From positions 167,792 to 231,791 of the forward strand of contig CAUJDF010000003.1 in the NCBI GenBank assembly GCA_963169045.1: a DNA stretch of 64,000 nt, read 5' to 3'. Shown here piece after piece: positions 57,186 through 64,000 of the stretch. How positions within the stretch are numbered: position 1 is the first letter of the stretch; every line of letters begins with the position of its first letter. Source of the DNA: Myxococcota bacterium. Its GTDB lineage: Bacteria > Myxococcota_A > Bradymonadia > UBA7976 > UBA1532. A program made the position numbers and the translations under genes. Under the pieces are notes generated by a model, which saw only the letters and a list, made by a program, of their open reading frames with translations, made no database searches and was not told the DNA's origin.

Positions 57186-58904
57186 ATGACCGCTGCCCGC
57201 CTGACGGCCGCGCTCCTGGTCTTCGCCGCGCTCGCGCCCGCGGGCGCGTGGGCGGCCAAATCCGACGAGCGCCAATCCCTCCTCGACGCGATGACGGCGG
57301 AGCTCGAGCGCAGCGTGAAGAAGCTGCGCCTCGAGAGCTACGACCCGCCCTACTTCATCGGCTTCCGCATGAGCGACGAGCGCGACGTGCGCGTCGCCGC
57401 CCGCTTCGGCGCGCTCATCGAGCGCGACGACGACAAGCACCGCCAGGTGGCCGTCGACGTCCGCGTCGGCGACTACACGTTCGACAGCAGCCCCGACCCG
57501 AGCGACTTCGAGTTCGACACCGGCGAGGGCTTCCAGCCGAGCACCGACGCGCCGGTCGACGACGACCCGGCGGTGCTGCGCGCCACGCTCTGGCTGCTGA
57601 CCGACGACGCCTACAAGAAGGCGCTGTCGACGCACCTGCGCAAGCGCGCCAAGAAGGTGACCGAGGTCCAGGAGAAGCCGGTCGACAGCTTCAGTCGTGA
57701 ACAGCCGGCGAAGTTCGTCGACGAGCCCAAGCAGCTGCACGCCGATCCCGACGGGTGGACGGCGCTGGCGCGGCGGCTGTCCGAGCGCTTCCGGGCCGAG
57801 CCGGGGCTGCTCGACGGCTCGGTGCGCTTCACGGGCGACTACCAGCGTCTCTTCATCGTGAACAGCGAGGGCACGCGCCTCATCCGCGAGGCGGTCGTCT
57901 ACTCGGTGAGCCTGCAGGCGCTGGCGCGGGCCGACGACGGGCAGCTGCTCGAGCAGGGCCGCACCTACTACGGCCGCGCCTGGGCGGACCTGCCCGACGA
58001 GAAGACGCTCGCCGCCGAGATCGACGTGCTGATCGCCAACCTCGCGGCGCTCAAGGCGGCGCCGGTGGCCGATCCGTACGCGGGGCCGGCCATCCTCGAG
58101 CCCGAGGCGACGGGCGTGTTCTTCCACGAGGCCGTCGGCCACCGCCTCGAGGGCGAGCGCCAGCAGGACGAGAACGAGGGCCGCACGTTCAAGGGCCAGC
58201 TCGGGGTGCAGGTGCTGCCGCCGTTCCTGACCGTGCGCGACGACCCGACGCGCCCCCGGGCGGGCGACCTGCCGCTCAACGGCCACTACCCGTACGACGA
58301 CCAGGGCGTGAAGTCGCGCAACACGCTGCTCATCGAGAAGGGCGTGCTCAAGAACTTCCTCACGAGCCGCACGCCCGTCGAGGGCCAGCAGGGCAGCAAC
58401 GGCCACGGCCGCGCGCAGAGCATCCAGCGGCCGGTGGCGCGCATGGGCAACCTGATCATCGAGAGCGAGCGCAAGGTCACCCGCGAGGCGCTCAAGAAGA
58501 AGCTGCTCGAGGAGGTGCGCCGCCAGGGCAAGCCGTACGGGCTCGTCATCCGCGACATCATCGGCGGCTCGACGAACACCAGCACCTACGGCTTCCAGGC
58601 GTTCAAGGGCGTGCCGCGCATGGTCTACAAGGTCGACGCGAAGACCGGCGCCGAGACGCTCGTGCGCGGCGTCGAGATCGTGGGCACGCCGCTGAGCGCG
58701 GTGAACAAGATCGTGGCCACGAGCGACGAGGTCGGCGTGTTCAACGGCTACTGCGGCGCCGAGAGCGGCTACGTGCCGGTGAGCACGGTCGCGCCGGCCG
58801 CGCTGTTCCAGGAGATCGAGCTGCAGCGCGTGCAGCGCGACAAGGAGCGCCCGCCCGTCCTGCCGCCGCCGTGGGCCGCCCCCGAGGAGGCCGCCCGGCG
58901 ATGA
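57186..58904 (+). CDS. Exported TldD/PmbA-family metalloprotease
   Basis: A 572-residue protein. ATG with AAGGA five bases upstream, then a signal peptide (LLVFAALAPAGAWA), so it acts outside the cytosol, unlike E. coli TldD. The N-terminal half is the family's substrate domain. The catalytic half has FFHEAVGHRLEGER with the HExxxH motif (His314, His319), then GGSTNTSTYGFQAFKG and the C-terminal NGYCGAESGYVPVS with conserved Gly and Ser. The family cleaves small peptides. It begins a five-gene group joined by ATGA or GTGA overlaps, ending in a PEGA protein. Confidence 0.88.
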   Translation: MTAARLTAALLVFAALAPAGAWAAKSDERQSLLDAMTAELERSVKKLRLESYDPPYFIGFRMSDERDVRVAARFGALIERDDDKHRQVAVDVRVGDYTFDSSPDPSDFEFDTGEGFQPSTDAPVDDDPAVLRATLWLLTDDAYKKALSTHLRKRAKKVTEVQEKPVDSFSREQPAKFVDEPKQLHADPDGWTALARRLSERFRAEPGLLDGSVRFTGDYQRLFIVNSEGTRLIREAVVYSVSLQALARADDGQLLEQGRTYYGRAWADLPDEKTLAAEIDVLIANLAALKAAPVADPYAGPAILEPEATGVFFHEAVGHRLEGERQQDENEGRTFKGQLGVQVLPPFLTVRDDPTRPRAGDLPLNGHYPYDDQGVKSRNTLLIEKGVLKNFLTSRTPVEGQQGSNGHGRAQSIQRPVARMGNLIIESERKVTREALKKKLLEEVRRQGKPYGLVIRDIIGGSTNTSTYGFQAFKGVPRMVYKVDAKTGAETLVRGVEIVGTPLSAVNKIVATSDEVGVFNGYCGAESGYVPVSTVAPAALFQEIELQRVQRDKERPPVLPPPWAAPEEAARR

Positions 58905-61285
58905 CCCTCCGTCTGCGAGTCCTGGTCATCCTGGCCGCCGGGCTCGCGATGGGGCTGGTCCTCATCCTGCTCAGTCATCTCAACGCCGCGCACATGAACG
59001 AGCTCGCCGACCGCATCGTGTCGGTCGACCTCGAGCGCAGCGGGCTGCGCGGCGCGATGCACGTCTCGCTCGATCGCCTGCGGCGCGCGCAGAACCACTT
59101 CATCGGCGGCGGCGGCGAGGCCTTCCAGGCCGAGGTGGTGCGTCAGCTCGACCTCGTCGACGGTTACCTCGAGGAGGCCAAGCCGTTCCTGCCGGCGGAC
59201 GGCGGCGGCAGCTTCGCGGAGCTGCGGGACGCGGCGACGCGGCTGCGCGGCATCTCGGGGACGCTGGCGGAGCTGCACGGCCGCGAGGCGCGCCAGGTCG
59301 AGACGCTGGCGGGGCGGCTGCGCGCGGAGGCGCGCTCGCTGCTGCAGCGGCTCGACGAGCTGCGGGCCGAGGGCGGTCCGAGCGAGATGCTCGCCCGCCT
59401 CGAAATGCTCGGTCCCATCGCCTTCGCGCAGCCCGACCTGCTGGCGCGCGTCGAGGACGCGCTCGTCCCGGCGTGGCGCGAGGCGCTGACGACGCAGGAG
59501 AAGCACCTGCGCGGCGCGCTGCTGCGGCTGCCGGCGGGCGCGGGCACGGAGGCGGCGGCGCTGCGCCAGTTCGGCGACCGCGTGCTGGCGCACCTCGACC
59601 GGCAGCTCGACCTGCTGATCCAGCGGGCCGATCTGGCGGAGCGCTCGGCGTCGCTGCGCGAGCAGCGCGACGAGCTCGTCGAGACGCTGTGGCAGGGCGC
59701 CCTCGCGCTGGCGACGGACGTCTCGCGCGACGTCGCCGAGCGCCGGAGCGCCATCTCGGCCCGGCGCACCACCCTGCTGTACCTGCTCGGCGCCGCGTTC
59801 GCCGTCGGCGCCATCGCGATGACCGCGCTGGCGATCTTCTTCGTGTCGGGCATCGAGCGCGACGTCGTGGAGCTGCGCGAGGTGGCCAGCGCGCTCGAAC
59901 GCGGCGACCTCGCCCCGCGCCAGGAGTTCGCCGGCTCCACGCGCGAGCTCTCGTCGCTGGCCCGCGCCTTCAACCGGCTGGCGTCGTCGCTGGCGGGCGT
60001 GCGGGAGAAGCAGACGGCCTACGACCGCATCGTGACCGGCCTGAACCGGAGCGTGCAGCTCGCCGACATCCTGAGCTCGAGCCTCGGCGAGCTGGCGCGG
60101 GCCACCCGCAGCAAGGCCGGCTGCGTGTACCTCAAGGTGGCCGGGCGCGACGAGCTGCTGCTGGCCGAGAGCTACGGCCTGCCGCGCGGCGCGCAGACGC
60201 CCGACGTCCTGCACCTGGGCGAGGGCCTCGTCGGCGAGGTGGCGCGACGCCGGGAGCCGCTGCTGGTCGGCGACGTGCCCCGCGGTGCCCTGAAGATCGT
60301 CTCGGGCACCATCGACGCCGACGTGGGCTCGGTCCTGCTCGTGCCGGTGATCTACAAGGACGAGCTGATGGGCGTGCTCGAGCTGGCCTCGCTGTCGCCC
60401 TACGACCTCGACACCCAGCACTTCGTGCAGGACGCCGTGTTCCAGATCGCGGTGGCGATCAACAACGCGCGCGCCATCGAGACGATCAAGACGACGGCGA
60501 GCGCGCTCGGCCGCAAGACCACCGAGCTCGAGGAGCTGAACGCCGCGCTCGAGCGGGCGAACGCGCTGAAGTCGGAGTTCCTCGCGACGGTCAGCCACGA
60601 GCTGCGCACGCCGCTGAACGCGATCATCGGGTTCTCCGAGCTCGTGATGGAGACCGATCCGGGCATCTCGGGCGGCAGCAAGGAGAACCTCGCCAAGGTG
60701 CTGCGGAACGCGGAGCACCTGCTCTCGCTCATCAACGACATCCTCGACCTGTCGAAGATCGAGGCCGGCAAGATGGAGGTCGCGCCGGTCGAGGTCGACC
60801 TGCGCGCGCTCGTCTTGCAGAGCGTCGACGACTTCACGCCCGCCGCACAGCGCAAGAACGTCAAGCTGAAGTGCGAGGTCGACGAGTTCCCGCCCGCCGT
60901 CCTCATCGACCGCGAGAAGATCCTGCGCATCGTGCAGAACCTGCTCTCGAACGCGGTGAAGTTCACCGAGGAGGGCGAGGTGCAGGTGCGGCTGTGGCAG
61001 GAGGCCGATCGGCTCCTGCTGCGCGTGCGCGACACCGGCATCGGCATCGACGCCGAGGCCCTGCCGGCCATCTTCGAGAAGTTCCGGCAGGCCGACGGCT
61101 CGCACGCGCGCCGGTTCGGCGGCACCGGCCTCGGCCTCGCGATCACCAAGGAGCTCTGCCACGCCATGAGCGGCTCGGTCCGTGTCGCCTCGCGGCCGCG
61201 CAAGGGCAGCACGTTCACGGTCAGCCTGCCGCTCCGTCTGCCGGAGCGGACGGAGACGCCCCGTCCCGCGGAGCACGTCGCATGA
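58901..61285 (+). CDS. GAF-domain sensor histidine kinase
   Basis: A 794-residue protein that starts at an ATG overlapping the TldD stop. One membrane helix near residues 6-24, a long helical periplasmic domain, and a second helix near 290-314 define a chemoreceptor-like sensor. A HAMP-type linker (LASALERGDLAPRQEF) and a GAF domain (about 385-530) follow. The kinase core has SHELRTPLNAIIGFSEL (His566), LLSNAVKF, DTGIGID and GTGLGLAITKEL. It probably passes phosphate to the receiver protein encoded next to it. The periplasmic position of TldD suggests it may sense an envelope state. Confidence 0.92.
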   Translation: MTLRLRVLVILAAGLAMGLVLILLSHLNAAHMNELADRIVSVDLERSGLRGAMHVSLDRLRRAQNHFIGGGGEAFQAEVVRQLDLVDGYLEEAKPFLPADGGGSFAELRDAATRLRGISGTLAELHGREARQVETLAGRLRAEARSLLQRLDELRAEGGPSEMLARLEMLGPIAFAQPDLLARVEDALVPAWREALTTQEKHLRGALLRLPAGAGTEAAALRQFGDRVLAHLDRQLDLLIQRADLAERSASLREQRDELVETLWQGALALATDVSRDVAERRSAISARRTTLLYLLGAAFAVGAIAMTALAIFFVSGIERDVVELREVASALERGDLAPRQEFAGSTRELSSLARAFNRLASSLAGVREKQTAYDRIVTGLNRSVQLADILSSSLGELARATRSKAGCVYLKVAGRDELLLAESYGLPRGAQTPDVLHLGEGLVGEVARRREPLLVGDVPRGALKIVSGTIDADVGSVLLVPVIYKDELMGVLELASLSPYDLDTQHFVQDAVFQIAVAINNARAIETIKTTASALGRKTTELEELNAALERANALKSEFLATVSHELRTPLNAIIGFSELVMETDPGISGGSKENLAKVLRNAEHLLSLINDILDLSKIEAGKMEVAPVEVDLRALVLQSVDDFTPAAQRKNVKLKCEVDEFPPAVLIDREKILRIVQNLLSNAVKFTEEGEVQVRLWQEADRLLLRVRDTGIGIDAEALPAIFEKFRQADGSHARRFGGTGLGLAITKELCHAMSGSVRVASRPRKGSTFTVSLPLRLPERTETPRPAEHVA

Positions 61286-61854
61286 GCGAACGCCCCCGTG
61301 TGCTGCTGGTGGAGGACGACGACGCCGTCGTCAAGCTCGTGCGCCGCAGCCTCTCGCGCCAGCGCCTGGTCTTCGACCACGCCCGCGACGGCCAGGAGGC
61401 CATCCTCGTCACCCAGAACCACCTGCCGTCGCTGGTGGTGATGGACGTGATGATGCCCCACCTCGACGGCTTCGAGGCCACTCGGTACCTGAAGCGGCGC
61501 TATCCCGGGTACCTGCCGGTGCTGATCCTCACGGCGCTCGACGACCGGGCGAGCATCGACCGGGCGCGCGCGGTCGACGCCGACTACTACGTCACCAAAC
61601 CCATCGACCACGCGGACCTGCGCGCGGCGACGCGCCTGCTGGTCGAGCTGTCGGCGGCGGAGGCGCGGTTGGCGGCGGGGGAGGCGGACGCCACGCCCGA
61701 CATCGTGTCGGCGCGGGCCGAGCTGTGCGAGCGGCTGCGTGCGCGCGGCCTCGGGGCGCTCGCGGAGCTGCACGAGGCGCGGCTCCGGGCGCTCGCGCCG
61801 GACCACCGGCTGGCGCGGCGGGAGCCTGGCCCGCCCGAGGGGCATGCCGGGTGA
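61282..61854 (+). CDS. Single-domain response regulator with C-terminal helical tail
   Basis: A 190-residue protein. The receiver (about 1-125) has LLVEDDDAVV, the acceptor Asp55 in VMDVMMPHLDG, and the Lys in TKPIDHADL. The last 65 residues are helical and Ala/Arg/Leu-rich, without a DNA-binding motif. It is likely the partner of the preceding kinase and may signal through protein contacts, perhaps with the PP2C phosphatase encoded next. Confidence 0.9.
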   Translation: MSERPRVLLVEDDDAVVKLVRRSLSRQRLVFDHARDGQEAILVTQNHLPSLVVMDVMMPHLDGFEATRYLKRRYPGYLPVLILTALDDRASIDRARAVDADYYVTKPIDHADLRAATRLLVELSAAEARLAAGEADATPDIVSARAELCERLRARGLGALAELHEARLRALAPDHRLARREPGPPEGHAG

Positions 61855-62618
61855 AGCGCCTGCGCTTCCGCGTGGGCGCCGTGACGCACACCGGTCACGT
61901 GCGCGACCACAACGAAGATGCGTTTCTGGTGCTGCCCGACGTGGCGCCGTGGCTCGTCGTCGTCGCCGACGGCATGGGCGGCCACCAGTCGGGCGAGGTG
62001 GCCAGCCGCCTCACCGTCGAAGAGATGGCGGCGGCGTTCGCCGGGCGCCCGCCGGAGCGCACGCTGCTCCGCCGGCGCGCCAACGCGCGGGAGCGCCTGA
62101 TCACGGCCATCGAGCAGGCCAACCGGCGCGTGCTCGGCGAGGCGCGCCGCGACGTCGGCAAGCAGGGGATGGGCACGACGGTGGTCGCGTTGGTGATCGA
62201 CGGCGGCAGCGTCCATGTGGCGCACGTCGGAGACAGCCGCGCGTATCGGCTGCGCGACGACACGCTGAAGCAGCTCACGCGCGACCATTCGCTCCTCAAC
62301 GATTACCTCGACATGGGCCTGCTCACGCCCGAGCAGGCGGCGTCGTTTCCGTACAAGAACGTGATCGTGCGGGCGGTCGGCCTGTCGCCTTTCGTCGAGG
62401 TCGAGGTGGACACGCTGGACGTCTCCGCCGGCGACCGCTTCCTGCTGTGCTCGGATGGCTTGACCGACCTGGTGAGCGACACGACAATCCGGGATCGTCT
62501 CGCCCGAGGCGATGACCCGATCAACACCGCCGAGACACTGGTCAAGCTCGCCTTACAGGCGGGCGGCCTCGACAACGTCACGGCCGTCGTGGCGCACACG
62601 CACGCCGAGGAATCATGA
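61851..62618 (+). CDS. PP2C-type Ser/Thr protein phosphatase
   Basis: A 255-residue enzyme that removes phosphate from Ser and Thr. All metal motifs are present: DHNEDAFLV, VADGMGGHQSGEVAS, MGTTVVALV, HVGDSRAYRL, LLCSDGLTDLV and GGLDNVTAVV. The GTG start overlaps the response-regulator stop (GTGA). It is soluble. In bacteria such phosphatases oppose Ser/Thr kinases; one is encoded at 31779-33137, but a direct link is not shown. Confidence 0.93.
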   Translation: MKRLRFRVGAVTHTGHVRDHNEDAFLVLPDVAPWLVVVADGMGGHQSGEVASRLTVEEMAAAFAGRPPERTLLRRRANARERLITAIEQANRRVLGEARRDVGKQGMGTTVVALVIDGGSVHVAHVGDSRAYRLRDDTLKQLTRDHSLLNDYLDMGLLTPEQAASFPYKNVIVRAVGLSPFVEVEVDTLDVSAGDRFLLCSDGLTDLVSDTTIRDRLARGDDPINTAETLVKLALQAGGLDNVTAVVAHTHAEES

Positions 62619-63685
62619 AGCATCGAGGGTTGCCGGTCCTGCTGCTCGTCGTGACGACGCCGCTCGCGGCGGGGGCGGCGGGGCCGCAGGCGCTCGTTCC
62701 GCCGCTGCGCACGGGTCCGGGCATTCCCGACGCCGATCGCGCCGAGTTCGACAAGAAACTGCGCGCGGCGCTGGGAACGCGGGTCGAAGTGCTGTCCGCC
62801 GACGCCGCGAAGAAGGCCACCGAGAAGGCGGGTGTGGGCGCCGCCTGCGAGGACGCCGCTTGCGCGCGCAAGCTCGCCGACGCGTCGGGCGCGCGCTTCG
62901 TCGTGCTGACCCACGTGGCCAACGAGGCCGAGATCTACAAGGTCACGGGCGCCGTCTTCGACGCGGCCAACGACAAGATCACGGGCAACGTCAACAAGTC
63001 CTGCGAGCTGTGCGCGGTGGGCGAGGTGGGCGGCACGATCGACGCGGTGGTCGCCGATCTGGCGACCGCACTGGCCGCGCCGGCCCCGGCGAAGGCCGCG
63101 CCCACGCCCGCGCCGGTCGCCAAGGCGGAGAAGGCCGATGTGAAGGTCACCTCCGAGCCTCCGGGCGCCAGGGTGACCATCGACGGCCAGCCCGCCGGCG
63201 AGACGCCGCTCAAGACGCAGCTCGATGTCGGCGGGCACACCGTCGTCGTCGTCAAGGACGGCTTCGTCGCCGAGGAGCGGGCCATCACGCTCGACACGGC
63301 GGGCCTCGACGTCGAGGTGAAGCTGAAGCCGACGGCCGAGGCCATCGCCGCGGCGCCGGTGGTCGAGACGACGGAGCGCTCCGGCAGCTACGCGCCGTGG
63401 GGCTGGGGCTTGACGCTCGGCGGCGCGCTCGCCACCGGTGCGGGCGCCTTCCTCATCGCGCTCGACGGCGAGGTGACGTGCAACGACGGCCGCGGGCGCA
63501 GCGAGTGCCCGAACGTCTACAACACCAAGGTCCCGGGCATGATCGCGCTGGGCGGCGGCGCCGCGGCCATCGGCGTCGGCATCACGCTGCTCATCCTCGA
63601 TCCCGGCGGCGTCCCGGTCAACCCGCAGACCACGGTCGAGCCCACCGCCGGCGGCGCCATCTTCAACTGGGGCCGCTCCTTCTGA
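62615..63685 (+). CDS. PEGA-domain membrane protein
   Basis: A 356-residue protein that starts at an ATG overlapping the phosphatase stop. The signal is LPVLLLVVTTPLAAGAAG. An alpha/beta domain with paired cysteines (about 25-150, CEDAACARKL and KSCELCAVGEVGG) is followed by a Pro/Ala linker and a PEGA domain (about 170-235, VTSEPPGARVTIDGQPAG). Two hydrophobic helices lie near the C-terminus. It is probably an envelope sensor or scaffold. Its TGA sits directly at the start of repeat copy C. Confidence 0.82.
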   Translation: MKHRGLPVLLLVVTTPLAAGAAGPQALVPPLRTGPGIPDADRAEFDKKLRAALGTRVEVLSADAAKKATEKAGVGAACEDAACARKLADASGARFVVLTHVANEAEIYKVTGAVFDAANDKITGNVNKSCELCAVGEVGGTIDAVVADLATALAAPAPAKAAPTPAPVAKAEKADVKVTSEPPGARVTIDGQPAGETPLKTQLDVGGHTVVVVKDGFVAEERAITLDTAGLDVEVKLKPTAEAIAAAPVVETTERSGSYAPWGWGLTLGGALATGAGAFLIALDGEVTCNDGRGRSECPNVYNTKVPGMIALGGGAAAIGVGITLLILDPGGVPVNPQTTVEPTAGGAIFNWGRSF

Positions 63686-63810
63686 CTCGAGTGTCGCCAA
63701 TACCCCTTCGGGCAGACTCGCCACCGCAAGACGGCGGCTTCGCCGGTGGGAGCAAGCTGCGGCGGCCGGTCGGGGCCGGCCGCAGACAGCCGAAGATGGC
63801 GAAACTCGAG
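63686..63810 (-). repeat. Dispersed repeat, copy C (125 bp, internally deleted)
   Basis: Read on the minus strand, the first 113 bp match copies A and B, with the same hairpin and the GTCTTGCGGTGGCGAG segment. It then jumps to a short end TATTGGCGACACTCGAG. Both ends keep CTCGAG, and TCTGA lies just outside each (63681-63685, which includes the stop codon, and 63811-63815). About 118 bp of the centre and right arm are missing. Confidence 0.85.
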
Positions 63811-63815
63811 TCTGA

Positions 63816-64000
63816 ATCGACGTCGGGTGGCGCGCGGGTCGGCGGTCGCCGTCCCGCGGCTCACAGCGGCGGGCGTTCAAGTGGACGATGGATCGCGCCG
63901 GACGGCGAGGCGAGAGCGAGGCGCGGCCCCGAAGGCAGGGCCGTAGTCCTGTCGAGGGGCCGGAACGAAGCGCTCGCCTTGCCGGACAAGCGAGGCGTCG
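63816..64000. other. Window end, no gene recognised
   Basis: 185 bp of very GC-rich DNA with one inverted repeat (GGCCC-CGAAGGCA-GGGCC). Open frames here lack ribosome sites and family features. A gene may begin beyond the window. Confidence 0.4.

Overview
The window looks like chromosomal DNA of a Myxococcota member (the old Deltaproteobacteria myxobacterial group). It is very G+C-rich throughout. It encodes many lipoproteins and secreted Cys-rich proteins with thrombospondin type 3 and MopE-type acidic repeats, a protein ending in a MYXO-CTERM-like sorting signal, many histidine kinases, a bacterial Ser/Thr kinase, and a good sigma-54 promoter. Nothing seen identifies the genus. No rRNA, tRNA or CRISPR array was recognised.

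Layout. 1-1987: end of an asparagine-synthetase gene, a membrane-anchored protein and a cupin, translationally coupled. 2073-9068: large MopE-repeat lipoprotein, TPR-like protein, pyrophosphatase, a 29-residue basic microprotein and a drug/metabolite transporter. 9121-11206: an unusual amphipathic-helix repeat protein and an Hsp20 chaperone behind a sigma-54 promoter with upstream palindromes. 11660-16518: bifunctional PutA, an unknown secreted protein and a LysE exporter. 16612-26931: double-kinase hybrid sensor, ArgG, sigma/anti-sigma pair, flippase, toroid/Cys-rich/MYXO-CTERM protein and a 3-methyladenine glycosylase. 26876-33137: signalling block of PAS kinase, globin-coupled kinase, double receiver, REC-PAS kinase and Ser/Thr kinase. 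33359-36563: thrombospondin-repeat lipoprotein and an orphan adaptor bracketed by two copies of a 243-bp repeat. 36576-48506: long leftward run with MoxR, DUF58 and Bat proteins, followed by a D-threonine aldolase-like enzyme, an HD phosphohydrolase and topoisomerase IB. 48741-50997: rightward proteostasis operon (77-residue protein, Hsp20, DUF1844, HtrA). 50998-51670: non-coding stretch with a degenerate 22-bp tandem array. 51671-57073: hydrolase, TPR protein, FGE-like lipoprotein, LpxC, small lipoprotein and PabB. 57186-63685: five-gene coupled operon (exported TldD-like protease, GAF kinase, response regulator, PP2C phosphatase, PEGA protein), ended by a third repeat copy.

How parts may work together. 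Two Hsp20 genes sit in different stress-type operons, one likely sigma-54 controlled and one coupled to an HtrA protease. The MoxR/Bat cluster has the order known from Bacteroides-type aerotolerance operons and probably handles envelope-associated assembly or stress. The signalling block probably links oxygen or redox sensing through a heme globin to several receiver proteins.

Most unusual elements: (1) a MITE-like family of 243 bp whose three clear copies each begin 0-1 bp after a stop codon; (2) the 22-bp tandem array at 51305-51587; (3) the amphipathic 11-mer-like protein next to Hsp20; (4) a 29-bp perfect duplication around a palindromic insert that rewrites the 3' end of pabB. All coordinates and motifs were read by eye; family assignments rest on motif recognition, not on a search.
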